DNA from: an uncultured Ramlibacter sp.
GTDB lineage: Bacteria > Pseudomonadota > Gammaproteobacteria > Burkholderiales > Burkholderiaceae_C
NCBI RefSeq assembly: GCF_936925435.1
Contig: NZ_CAKZHQ010000002.1
Coordinates: forward strand, 124,001-188,000
Reading direction: 5' to 3'
DNA length: 64,000 nt
This document shows positions 42,523 to 49,997 of the stretch, one piece after another. Position 1 is the stretch's first letter. Each line of letters begins with the position of its first letter. The position numbers and the translations under genes are program-made. The notes under the pieces are model-generated. The model ran no database searches and was not told the origin of the DNA. It saw nothing but the letters and a program-made list of their open reading frames with translations.

Positions 42523-43269
42523 TTCGGCGGCCACCAGAAAGCGTTCGCGCAGCCGGCGCTGCTGCGCCGTGCCAAGCAGCAGGCCGTCGCGCAGATAGCC
42601 CTCGAGTCCGCCGTAGTCGGCGTCGACCGCCTCGAAGGCGGCGGCCAGGAACTCTGGCTGCACCCGCCACAGCACGCGGGCCACCTGCGGCGGCAGTGCG
42701 CCCGAGTGCACGCGAGCGGCCAGCCTGTCGTTGGTCAGCAGGTAGTCGTGCAGCACCGTGTCGCGCGGCACGCCCAGCGCCAGCAGCAGCAGGGCCGCGG
42801 CAAAGCCGGTGCGGTCCTTGCCGGCGGTGCAGTGAAAGACCAGGGGCGCGGTGTCGGCTTCGTCCAGCAGGTGGCCGAACAACGCGGCAAAGCGCGGCGT
42901 GTTGCCGCGCACGAAGCCGCGGTAGGTGTCCTGTATCAGGGCGACGGTGGTGGCCTCGTCCAGTTGCTCACCGGCGGCCAGCAGGTCCTGCAGCTTTTGC
43001 ACGATGGTCGGCTCGATCGGCAGCGAATGCACCGTCGCGCCCGGGATCGCGCAGGCCGCCAACAGCCGCTCGTTGACACCGCGCAGGTCCAGCACGCGCA
43101 GCGGCGCACCCAGCGCTGTGGCCAGCGCCGACAGGTCGGCCGGCGCCAGCGCGCCCAGGTGGTCGGAGCGGAAGAAGCGATGGCGGCGCACGCTGTGGCC
43201 GCTGGCGGTGACGTAGCCGCCAAGGTCGCGGAAGTTGGGGGCGCCGCTCAGGCTCAAGGGAGTGGGCAT
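42514..43269 (-). CDS. Tyrosine/lipid phosphatase (PTP superfamily)
   Basis: A 251-residue protein-tyrosine-phosphatase-like enzyme of the IphP/LipA type. The N-terminal [10 protein letters not shown] block and the P loop [10 protein letters not shown] with Cys147 and Arg153 are clear. The extra Lys in the loop (AGKDRT) is typical of the class with lipid or broad substrates. It starts at [15 protein letters not shown] (43269). The stop codon lies within a dispersed repeat copy. It is divergent from the DUF2132 gene. Confidence 0.9.
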   Translation of the reverse strand: MPTPLSLSGAPNFRDLGGYVTASGHSVRRHRFFRSDHLGALAPADLSALATALGAPLRVLDLRGVNERLLAACAIPGATVHSLPIEPTIVQKLQDLLAAGEQLDEATTVALIQDTYRGFVRGNTPRFAALFGHLLDEADTAPLVFHCTAGKDRTGFAAALLLLALGVPRDTVLHDYLLTNDRLAARVHSGALPPQVARVLWRVQPEFLAAAFEAVDADYGGLEGYLRDGLLLGTAQQRRLRERFLVAAERS

Positions 43270-43307
43270 GGCTGCATTGTCGGGCCTTGGTGACCGATAC
43301 TTGGGCC

Positions 43308-43592
43308 ATGGCCACCGACACACCCACGCCCCCGCCAGCTCCGCCAACACAGCCAAAGAACCCCCTGCACGGCCTGACGCTGGAAGCCATCGTCACGGCC
43401 CTGGTCGCGCAGTACGGCTGGGCCGGCCTGGGTGAGCGCATCCCGGTGCGCTGCTTCACCAGCGACCCCAGCATCGCGTCGAGCCTGAAGTTCCTGCGCA
43501 AGACGCCATGGGCGCGCGACAAAGTGGAAGGCTTGTATCTGTTCATGCTGCGCGACATCCGGCGCCAATCCGCAGGAACTCCCGGCGTTTAG
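43308..43592 (+). CDS. DUF2132 (VF530-like) protein
   Basis: A 94-residue protein of the VF530/DUF2132 family. A Pro/Thr-rich start is followed by [33 protein letters not shown], then [17 protein letters not shown]. Structural work on the family shows a small helical fold; DNA binding has been proposed. I start it at the second Met (43308), which lies closer to the conserved core. The DUF4019 gene follows 37 bp later. Confidence 0.88.
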   Translation: MATDTPTPPPAPPTQPKNPLHGLTLEAIVTALVAQYGWAGLGERIPVRCFTSDPSIASSLKFLRKTPWARDKVEGLYLFMLRDIRRQSAGTPGV

Positions 43593-43629
43593 ACTCACTC
43601 GCACAGTCTTTGCCAGAGAGAACAACCCC

Positions 43630-44139
43630 ATGACCGCTTCCCGCACCCTGACCCTGGCCGCCGCGCTGTTTTGCACGGCCGCCGGTGCGCAGCTGAAGCT
43701 GCCCAAGAACGCGCCGGCGGCGCCCAGCGCACCCGCCGCCGCGCCCGCCCAGTCCGGCGCGCAGGCACCCGCCCCTGTCTCAAGCGAGCAAGCAGCCAAG
43801 GAGGCCGCCGGCAAGCTGGTCGCCGCCGCCTGGCTGACCCTGCTGGACCGGCGCGACTGGGGCACGGCCTGGGAGAGCACCGCCGCCATGTTCCGCTCCA
43901 CCGTGCCGCTGGCCATGTGGATGGACAACATCCCCAACGTGCGCACGCCGCTGGGCGTGTTCGTCGAGCGCCAGACAGGTCCCGCCTCGTACAAGACCAC
44001 GCTGGAAGGCCGCCCCGCCGGCGACTACGTGAGCGTGGTCTTCCTCACGAAGTTCGACAAGAAGGAAGTGCAGGAAATCGTCACCACCGTGCGGGAAGCC
44101 GACGGCAAGTGGCGGGTCACCGGTTACTCGACACGCTGA
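43630..44139 (+). CDS. Exported DUF4019 protein
   Basis: A 169-residue secreted protein. A short signal peptide (MTASRTLTLAAALFCTAAGA) precedes an Ala/Pro-rich linker to about residue 50. A DUF4019 domain follows (AAWLTLLDRRDWGTAWESTAAMFRSTVPLAMWMDNI, then GDYVSVVFLTKFDKKEVQEIVTTV). The fold resembles NTF2-like beta-alpha proteins; function unknown. The last 23 bp overlap the convergent DUF4142 gene. Confidence 0.85.
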   Translation: MTASRTLTLAAALFCTAAGAQLKLPKNAPAAPSAPAAAPAQSGAQAPAPVSSEQAAKEAAGKLVAAAWLTLLDRRDWGTAWESTAAMFRSTVPLAMWMDNIPNVRTPLGVFVERQTGPASYKTTLEGRPAGDYVSVVFLTKFDKKEVQEIVTTVREADGKWRVTGYSTR

Positions 44140-44878
44140 GCGGCGCTGCCGCGCCGCCGCCCATCTTCTGCGTCGCCAGGGTCACGCCGGCCAAGGGCGG
44201 CTGGCGTGGCGCCAGCGTGGTGGGCAGTGCCGCGCCACTCTTGCGCTCCTGCGCCAGGCGGCTGCCCCCTGGCGCGACACGCTCGGCCATCAGCACGCTG
44301 GAGCGCAGCTGCGGCAGCTGGCGCTCCAGCCAGGCCTTGAGAGACGGGTCCTGGGCCGCCAGGCTGGCCTTGTCATACAGGCGCAGGTCCTCGCGCAGGC
44401 TTTTGAGACCAACCTGGTCCATGAACTCGCGGTCGAACTTGCTGCCGCTGCGTTTGGCCAGGCTCTTGAGCAGCGCGCGCTGGCCGTTGTCCAGCATGGG
44501 CGGGGCCATGCCGCGCACGTGCAGCAGTTGGGTCAGCTCCAGGCTGGTGGCACTGTGCCGGTCCATCAGGTCGGCCGCGAAGGCCAGCACGCGTGGGTCG
44601 GTGGAGCGGCCCAGGGCCAGCTTGCCGGCCTCGGCTTCAAACCGGGCCGCCGCCGCAGCGGTCTTGAGAAAGGCGCGTTCCTCGCGCATCTCGGGGCTGG
44701 TGGGCGCCAGGCCGCGCACGGCGTCGGCCGCAAAGACCGGGCGTACCGGACGCGGCCGCTCTACGGGCTCCACGGGGACAGCGGGCGCTACGGGCGTGCG
44801 CCCGTACTCTGCTTCGGTTTCGGCCAGGGCCGCGCCGGACAGCGCGATGGCAAATAACATGCAGCCGAGGTACTTCAT
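44117..44878 (-). CDS. Exported DUF4142 protein
   Basis: A 253-residue protein with a signal peptide (MKYLGCMLFAIALSGAALA) and a four-helix DUF4142 domain: REERAFLKTAAAAARFEAEAGKLAL, DPRVLAFAADLMDRHSATSLEL, and KFDREFMDQVGLKSLREDLRLYDKAS. DUF4142 is a ferritin-like-fold, envelope-associated family of unknown function, often stress-induced. A TCCTAC box lies about 95 bp upstream. Its 3' end overlaps the convergent DUF4019 gene. Confidence 0.87.
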   Translation of the reverse strand: MKYLGCMLFAIALSGAALAETEAEYGRTPVAPAVPVEPVERPRPVRPVFAADAVRGLAPTSPEMREERAFLKTAAAAARFEAEAGKLALGRSTDPRVLAFAADLMDRHSATSLELTQLLHVRGMAPPMLDNGQRALLKSLAKRSGSKFDREFMDQVGLKSLREDLRLYDKASLAAQDPSLKAWLERQLPQLRSSVLMAERVAPGGSRLAQERKSGAALPTTLAPRQPPLAGVTLATQKMGGGAAAPLSVSSNR

Positions 44879-44970
44879 ACCCTCACCCCCGAGGTCGGCA
44901 GCGAACATCCGCCGCCTTGTGCCTCATCTTGGCAGGCAGGCTGTTGCACGCTGTAAGAATTTGTCTTAGG

Positions 44971-44983
44971 GCGACGTAGGAAG
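44971..44983 (-). promoter_or_regulatory. TCCTAC box upstream of the DUF4142 gene
   Basis: On the minus strand this reads CTTCCTACGTCGC. TACAG (rather than GACAG) occurs 20 bp downstream. It lies about 95 bp before the start at 44878. Confidence 0.4.
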
Positions 44984-45041
44984 GCCACACCCTGGCCCAA
45001 AGCCCTACTTGCGCTGCACGCCCCCGCTGCTCTGCGCCGCT

Positions 45042-45500
45042 TCAGCGCGCCTGCCGGAACTCCAGCGGCAATTGCTGCGGGTTGTCAAAGCGCACCATCT
45101 GCGCCGGCCGCCCCAGCATGGCGATGCAGGCCTCGAAGGGCTGCGGCAACACATGGGTCCACTGCACCGTGATGCGCGTGCCGGGCGTCAGCACGACAGA
45201 GTCGACGCGCGGCCGGTCGCAGGCGCCCACCTCGCCCAGGAAGACCGCTGCCACGCTTTGAAGGGCGAAATCGATGGGCGGACGCGGCGGCGGGGGCGTC
45301 TCATGGGCCTTGTGCGCGGCCCACAGCGCGGCCCAGGCCGTGTCGTCGTGGACAGCCACGGTGCGCGCCTGCGCAATGGCCGAACTGGCACTGCTCTGCA
45401 CCTCGGTGAACACCAGAGCGACGTCGGCCGGGTCGTCACCGCCGCCGCAAGCCTGCAACAGCAAGGCGGTGGCAAGCAGGCAGGCAGCGTGGCGTTTCAT
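45042..45500 (-). CDS. Lipoprotein with PrcB-like domain
   Basis: A 152-residue lipoprotein with signal MKRHAACLLATALLLQAC and a lipobox Cys at residue 18. The remainder (AWAALWAAHKAHETPPPPRPPIDFALQSVAAVFLGE) follows the pattern of the PrcB C-terminal (protease-complex-associated) domain: a helix, an alpha-beta core with DF...VAVFLGE, and a final beta region. Function unknown. It starts 4 bp after the ZIP transporter stop on the same strand. Confidence 0.75.
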   Translation of the reverse strand: MKRHAACLLATALLLQACGGGDDPADVALVFTEVQSSASSAIAQARTVAVHDDTAWAALWAAHKAHETPPPPRPPIDFALQSVAAVFLGEVGACDRPRVDSVVLTPGTRITVQWTHVLPQPFEACIAMLGRPAQMVRFDNPQQLPLEFRQAR

Positions 45501-45504
45501 GGGC

Positions 45505-46323
45505 TCAATGTGAATGGGCCAGGACGCTGACCACGGTGACCAGGGCGATGCCGGCCAGCAGCCAGCCGATCTGGGCGGCGGTCTCGCGCGCACCCAGACG
45601 CTTTTGCAGCTGCGGGATCAGGTCAGCCAGCGCCACGTAGATGAAGCTGCTGCTGGCCACCACCAGGAAGTAAGGCAGCCAGTCGTGCAGCTTGTCGACC
45701 AGCCACCAGCCGCACAGCCCGCCCAGGGCAGTGACGGCGCCGGCCAGCGAGACCTTGACCAGGGCGGCGCGCCGGTTGCTGCTGGTCTGGCGCAGCACCA
45801 CCAGGTCGCCGATATGGTGCGGCACCTCGTGCGCCAGCACCGCCAGCGCAGCGACCACGCCCAGGCGCAGGTCGGCGACGAAGGCCGAGGCGATCAGGAT
45901 GCCGTCGCCGAAGCAGTGCACGCTGTCGCCGGTGAGCACGGCCCAGCCGCCGGCACGCGGCGCGTGATGGTGGTGGGCATGCGCGTGACCGTGGGCATGG
46001 TCGTGGGCGCCTTCGTGGTGGTGCTCATGGCCGTGGTGCCACAGCTCCGCCTTGTCCAACAGGAAGAAGAAGACCAGACCCACCAACAGCGTGGCAAACA
46101 GTTGCTTGGCGCCAGCCTGGCTTTCAAAAGCTTCCGGCAGCAGGTGCATGAAGGCCGTGGCCAGCAGGGCGCCGGCCGCCAGGCTCAGCAGGTGCTGGGC
46201 GCCAAGCCCACCGGGCTTGCCACTGTGGGCGCCCAGCAGGCCCAGGCCCATCAGGGCGGCGGCCAGCCACACGCTGCCGATGCCGGCGGCCAGCGTTGCG
46301 ATCAGGATTGCTAGCAAAGTCAT
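45505..46323 (-). CDS. ZIP-family divalent metal transporter
   Basis: A 272-residue inner-membrane protein with about eight helices. The helix-4 metal site is seen as DSVHCFGDGILIA (HxxxDG-like) and the helix-5 site as LAHEVPHHIGDLVVL (HExPH). A long histidine-rich cytoplasmic loop at about 95-122 probably binds Zn2+. It likely imports zinc, iron or manganese. A dispersed repeat copy overlaps the first codons. Confidence 0.94.
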   Translation of the reverse strand: MTLLAILIATLAAGIGSVWLAAALMGLGLLGAHSGKPGGLGAQHLLSLAAGALLATAFMHLLPEAFESQAGAKQLFATLLVGLVFFFLLDKAELWHHGHEHHHEGAHDHAHGHAHAHHHHAPRAGGWAVLTGDSVHCFGDGILIASAFVADLRLGVVAALAVLAHEVPHHIGDLVVLRQTSSNRRAALVKVSLAGAVTALGGLCGWWLVDKLHDWLPYFLVVASSSFIYVALADLIPQLQKRLGARETAAQIGWLLAGIALVTVVSVLAHSH

Positions 46324-46329
46324 AGCGTC
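46307..46329 (-). repeat. Divergent copy of the dispersed repeat over the ZIP gene start
   Basis: On the minus strand it contains GACGCTATGACTTTGCTAGC, sharing GACGCTAT and TGCTAGC with the copy at 17704-17729 but in the opposite orientation. The ATG inside it is the ZIP start codon. Confidence 0.35.
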
Positions 46330-46396
46330 TCACGCCCAGCCGGCAGGGGCTGGGGCATTGTTGAATGTTCAATTTGCGGCCGGCCGGGGTCCGGCC

Positions 46397-47284
46397 TCAG
46401 GCCACGCCGTTCGCCTTGAACCATGCCAGCGCCCGGGTCCAGCCGTCGATGGCCGGCGCCGCGCGGTAGCTGGGGCGGTAGTCGGCATGGAAGGCATGGG
46501 GCGCGTCCGGGTACACCACGAACTGCGAAGCCCTGGCCGCGGGAGACCCGGCGGCCAGAGCGGCTTTCATCTTATCAACCGTGTCAAGCGGGATGCCGCT
46601 GTCGGCCGCGCCGTACAGGCCCAGCACCGGCGCCTGCAGGCCGGCGGCAATGTCCAGCGGGTGGCGCGGCGTCAGATCGCTGGCACTGCCCACCAGGCGG
46701 CCGTACCAGGCCACGCCGGCCTTGACCGGACCATGGGCGGCATACAGCCAGGTGATGCGCCCACCCCAGCAAAAGCCGGTGATGGCGGCGCGGTGGACGT
46801 CGCCGCCGTTGGCGCCAGCCCACTTGAGCGCGCCGTCCAGGTCGGCCATCACCTGCGCATCCGGCACCTTGGACACCACCTCGGCCATCAGCTTGGCCAT
46901 CTCGCCGTAAGTGCTGGGGTCGCCCTGGCGCGCGTACAGCTCGGGCGCGATCGCCAGGTAGCCGGCCTTGGCGAAGCGGCGTGCGGTGTCGGCGATGTAC
47001 TCGTGCACGCCGAAGATCTCCTGGATCACCAGCACCACCGGCAGATTCGCCCGGCCCGCCGGCTGGGCGCGAAAGGCCGGCACCTTGAAGCCATTGACTT
47101 CGTAAGTGAACTCTCCTGTGACCAGGCCTTCGGACGAGGTCTTGATGGCGGTCTGCGCCATCGCAGCACCGGCGGCAGCGGCATAGCCCACACCGAGTGC
47201 GGCCTTGAGCGCGCCGCGCCGCGTGGCACCGGCGTTGCCGGGCAGCAGGGCGTCGAAGTCGGTTCGCAGGTCTTCATGCAACAT
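46397..47284 (-). CDS. Exported dienelactone-hydrolase-family protein
   Basis: A 295-residue hydrolase. The N terminus contains an Arg-Arg followed by a hydrophobic segment (ATRRGALKAALGVGYAAAAG), a possible Tat signal. The DLH fold shows VVLVIQEIFGVHEYI, the nucleophile Cys in GFCWGGRITWLYAA, the acid in YGAADSGIP and His in DAPHAFHADYR. The true substrate is unknown; homologues cleave dienelactones or other esters. The start at 47284 keeps the exported form. Confidence 0.88.
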   Translation of the reverse strand: MLHEDLRTDFDALLPGNAGATRRGALKAALGVGYAAAAGAAMAQTAIKTSSEGLVTGEFTYEVNGFKVPAFRAQPAGRANLPVVLVIQEIFGVHEYIADTARRFAKAGYLAIAPELYARQGDPSTYGEMAKLMAEVVSKVPDAQVMADLDGALKWAGANGGDVHRAAITGFCWGGRITWLYAAHGPVKAGVAWYGRLVGSASDLTPRHPLDIAAGLQAPVLGLYGAADSGIPLDTVDKMKAALAAGSPAARASQFVVYPDAPHAFHADYRPSYRAAPAIDGWTRALAWFKANGVA

Positions 47285-47366
47285 GGCGGCACTCCTGTGG
47301 GGGATGAACTGCCCGCGAATATACGGGGCCGCCCATAATTCGCGTTTTTCGTGAGGAGATTTTTCC

Positions 47367-47555
47367 ATGCCCACCATCCGCATCGACATGTTCGAGGGCC
47401 GCACGCCCGAACAGAAGAAGAACCTGGTCAAGGCCATCACCCAGGCCGTGGTCGACACCCTGGGCGGCAAGGCCGAATCGGTCGACATCATCCTGACCGA
47501 CATCCAGCGCAGCAACTGGGCCACCGGCGGCGAGCTCTGGTCCGAGAAGAAATAG
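47367..47555 (+). CDS. 4-oxalocrotonate tautomerase-family enzyme
   Basis: A 62-residue subunit with the catalytic N-terminal proline exposed after Met removal (MPTIRIDMFEGRTPEQKKNL). The helix and beta-hairpin that complete the fold follow (AITQAVVDTLGGKAESVDIILTDIQRSNWATGG). These hexamers isomerise unsaturated oxo acids. Two typical arginines, in the helix region and near IQRSNW, are kept. It is divergent from the dienelactone-hydrolase gene by 82 bp, and the two may act on the same ring-cleavage-type compounds (inference). Confidence 0.9.
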   Translation: MPTIRIDMFEGRTPEQKKNLVKAITQAVVDTLGGKAESVDIILTDIQRSNWATGGELWSEKK

Positions 47556-47559
47556 GCAT

Positions 47560-49608
47560 TCAGCCGGCGCGCTTGCGCATGCGCCAGGCATCCCAGGCGG
47601 CCACCACGCCCAGCAGCAGATGGATCTGCAAAGCCGAGAGGACGCTGCCCACACCGACCTCGGCCCGCGGCCCCGCCAGGGTCCAGGCCAGGGGCAGGCT
47701 CACCTGCAGCAGCCAGCCGGCCCAGGGCAGGAACAGCAGCAGGGCCATGGTGCGTCGCCGCTGCATCCATTGGCCCAGGCCGGGCACCAGAGCCGAGGCC
47801 AGCACGGCCCAAGCCCAGGCGATGCGCCGCCGGGCCTGCGCTGGCGCTCCCTGCCACGGGGGCATGCCTGGCGCGATGGCCGACCTGTCCCGCATCGCCG
47901 CGGCCATGCGCTGCGCCGTCACCAGCGAGATGACGTAGCCGGCAACGGCCGCAGCGCCCATCTCCAGGCGCAGCACGCCGGCGCCGGAATTGAGCAGCAG
48001 GCGCAAGCGCCCCATCCAGTTCATCTCACCCGCGGTCGCAGCTTGCGCCGCAGTGACATCGGCGCGCGCAGCGGCGCGTTCCAGCACGCAGTCGGTGGCA
48101 CTGAGCGCGAACACCAGCAGCCGCCACTGCGTCAGCACCACGGCGCGCGCCGGCAAGCCGATCAGCAACACCGTGTCTTGCACCTGCTCGCCCTCGAGCA
48201 GCTGCTCCCCCACCTGGGCACGGCGCAACAGGCGCAAGGCTGCGGCATTGACCACCGCCTCCCAGCCTGGCCGCGCGCCGGCCCAGGCGAAGGCCAGGCG
48301 CTGCCATAGCAAGATGGCCACCAGCACAAAGGCGGCGACGGCCACCGGCGCCCACAGGCCCAAAGGGGCAAGACCCGCCGCCAGCCACGAAGGCCAGGGA
48401 CGCAAGCGCAGCAGCCACGGAAAGGTCCAGGCCACCAACAGCAGCACCGGTGCCGCCAGCAACAGCCAGCGGCCCGCCACGCTCCAGGGGCCGGCCGCTG
48501 GCGTGGCAGCGCCCAGGCTGGCAAGCTCGGCGCGCTGGCGCGCTCCAGCCTGCGCGCCGCGCTCGGCCCGCACGGCCAGCACCAGGGCTGCCAGGAACAC
48601 CAGCACACCGCCAGCCAGCAGGCCGTTGTGCAAGCGGCCATAACGCAGCTTAAGCGCCTTGCGCTGCAACAGCGCGGCTGCGGTGCCGGCATCGCCGAAC
48701 TCGCCTGCGCGCGCGCCGTCGGCGCCGAAGCGCAGCACGCGGTACGAGGCGCCGTCGACCACCAGCAGCTTGCCGCCCGCCCAGGTCAGGTCGCGCGGCT
48801 CGGTGCCATCGCTGCCGGTGAACTCGCGCTCGCTGCCATCGGCAAAGACATCGACCACCCGGCCCACCGTCATGCCGTTGGCGAAGCGGACCACCGAAGC
48901 CAGTGCCTGCAGGCCGTCGCGGGCCTGTCCCTGCGAGGGCGTGGCCATGCCCAGGTAGACGGCCGTGGAATGCCCGCCGCGCAGGCGCAGGGTCTGCACC
49001 GGCGCCATGCTGCGCGGGTCCAGTTCGATCAGCTGGAAGCGGTTGGTGTTGGTGGTCCACAGGGCCTCGCCCTGCCACCACAGCCCATTGGTGAAGCGGT
49101 ACAGGTCCGGCTGTGTACGCGCCAGGAAACGGCCCTCGCCGTCGAACAGAGCCACCGCATGGCCGCCACCGGTGGCCACCGCCAGCAGCCCCGCCGGAGA
49201 AAACGCATAGCTGATGGCGCGCGCAGCGTGCTGCGCCAGATCCGCCGGCCACTGCGGCAGCAGCGTGCGCTGCAGGCGGCCCGTCGCCGGGTCGAGGAAG
49301 AACAGCCGCGGGTCGTCGCGCACCGCCGCCACCACCGCACCGGAGGGATGGCGCGCCAGATTGCCCACCAGGCCCGGCGTGCCCAGCGCCCCCATGCTGT
49401 CGACGCGGTCCAACAACCGGCCGTCCGCTCCGAGCCGCCAGAGCTCGTCGTCCACCGACAGCCAGACCGACTGGTCCGGCAGCACAGCCAGTGCCGATGG
49501 CCCCTGGATGCGGCTGGCGCGGTCGCCGCACCACAGGGCCAGTGCGAGCAGTGCGATGGCCACGGCCAGGCCGGCCACCGCCAGGTGCTTGCTTGCGATT
49601 GCTTTCAT
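47560..49608 (-). CDS. Large composite membrane protein: beta-propeller, PH-like and VPGLGQ domains
   Basis: A 682-residue protein I do not recognise as a single family. In order: an N-terminal signal/membrane helix (8-27); a beta-propeller-like region of roughly 280 residues with NHL-type strands (LAVLPDQSVWLSVDDELWRL, LARHPSGAVVAAVRDD, FTGSDGTEPRDLTW); about five membrane helices between 320 and 450; a PH-like beta domain (GEQLLEGEQVQDTVLLIGL...LTQWRLLVFALSATDCVLER); and three C-terminal helices with SALVPGLGQWMQRRRTMALLLF, a motif of TM2-like proteins. It starts at 49608 behind AGGAGGG. A role in the envelope is likely; nothing more specific can be said. Confidence 0.75.
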   Translation of the reverse strand: MKAIASKHLAVAGLAVAIALLALALWCGDRASRIQGPSALAVLPDQSVWLSVDDELWRLGADGRLLDRVDSMGALGTPGLVGNLARHPSGAVVAAVRDDPRLFFLDPATGRLQRTLLPQWPADLAQHAARAISYAFSPAGLLAVATGGGHAVALFDGEGRFLARTQPDLYRFTNGLWWQGEALWTTNTNRFQLIELDPRSMAPVQTLRLRGGHSTAVYLGMATPSQGQARDGLQALASVVRFANGMTVGRVVDVFADGSEREFTGSDGTEPRDLTWAGGKLLVVDGASYRVLRFGADGARAGEFGDAGTAAALLQRKALKLRYGRLHNGLLAGGVLVFLAALVLAVRAERGAQAGARQRAELASLGAATPAAGPWSVAGRWLLLAAPVLLLVAWTFPWLLRLRPWPSWLAAGLAPLGLWAPVAVAAFVLVAILLWQRLAFAWAGARPGWEAVVNAAALRLLRRAQVGEQLLEGEQVQDTVLLIGLPARAVVLTQWRLLVFALSATDCVLERAAARADVTAAQAATAGEMNWMGRLRLLLNSGAGVLRLEMGAAAVAGYVISLVTAQRMAAAMRDRSAIAPGMPPWQGAPAQARRRIAWAWAVLASALVPGLGQWMQRRRTMALLLFLPWAGWLLQVSLPLAWTLAGPRAEVGVGSVLSALQIHLLLGVVAAWDAWRMRKRAG

Positions 49609-49658
49609 CCCTCCTCCTTGCCTGCCTAGAATGGCCCAGACCCACACCGGACTGCAAC

Positions 49659-49982
49659 ATGCTGCGAATCCTGAGCTTCCTGGGCACAGCCGCCCTCACC
49701 GCCTGCGCCCAGCCGAGCGGCCCCGCCGCTTCCGCCCCGCCCGGCCAGGCCTTGCCGCCGCCGGCCCTGGCCAGCAGCGCCCAGTGCGACGCGGCGGCAG
49801 CGCAATTCGCGGTCGGCCAGATCCCCAATGGTGACCTGGTGGCCCAGGCCAGGGAGCGCGCTGGCGCCACGCGGGTGCGCCTGCTCAAGCCCAACCAGGC
49901 GGTGACCATGGAGTTCGACGCCATGCGCCTGAACCTGGACACCGACAGCGACGGCCGCGTGACCCGGGTGCGCTGCGGCTAG
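49659..49982 (+). CDS. I78-family peptidase inhibitor-like lipoprotein
   Basis: A 107-residue protein with a lipoprotein-type N terminus (MLRILSFLGTAALTAC). The mature part matches the I78 inhibitor pattern: CDAAAAQFAVGQIPNGDLVAQARERAGATRVRLLKPNQAVTMEF, RLNLDTDSDGRVTRVRCG. The two cysteines probably form a disulfide. I78 proteins resemble potato inhibitor I and may block serine proteases. Divergent from the composite membrane protein. Confidence 0.85.
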   Translation: MLRILSFLGTAALTACAQPSGPAASAPPGQALPPPALASSAQCDAAAAQFAVGQIPNGDLVAQARERAGATRVRLLKPNQAVTMEFDAMRLNLDTDSDGRVTRVRCG

Positions 49983-49997
49983 CTGGCCGCCGGCGCT

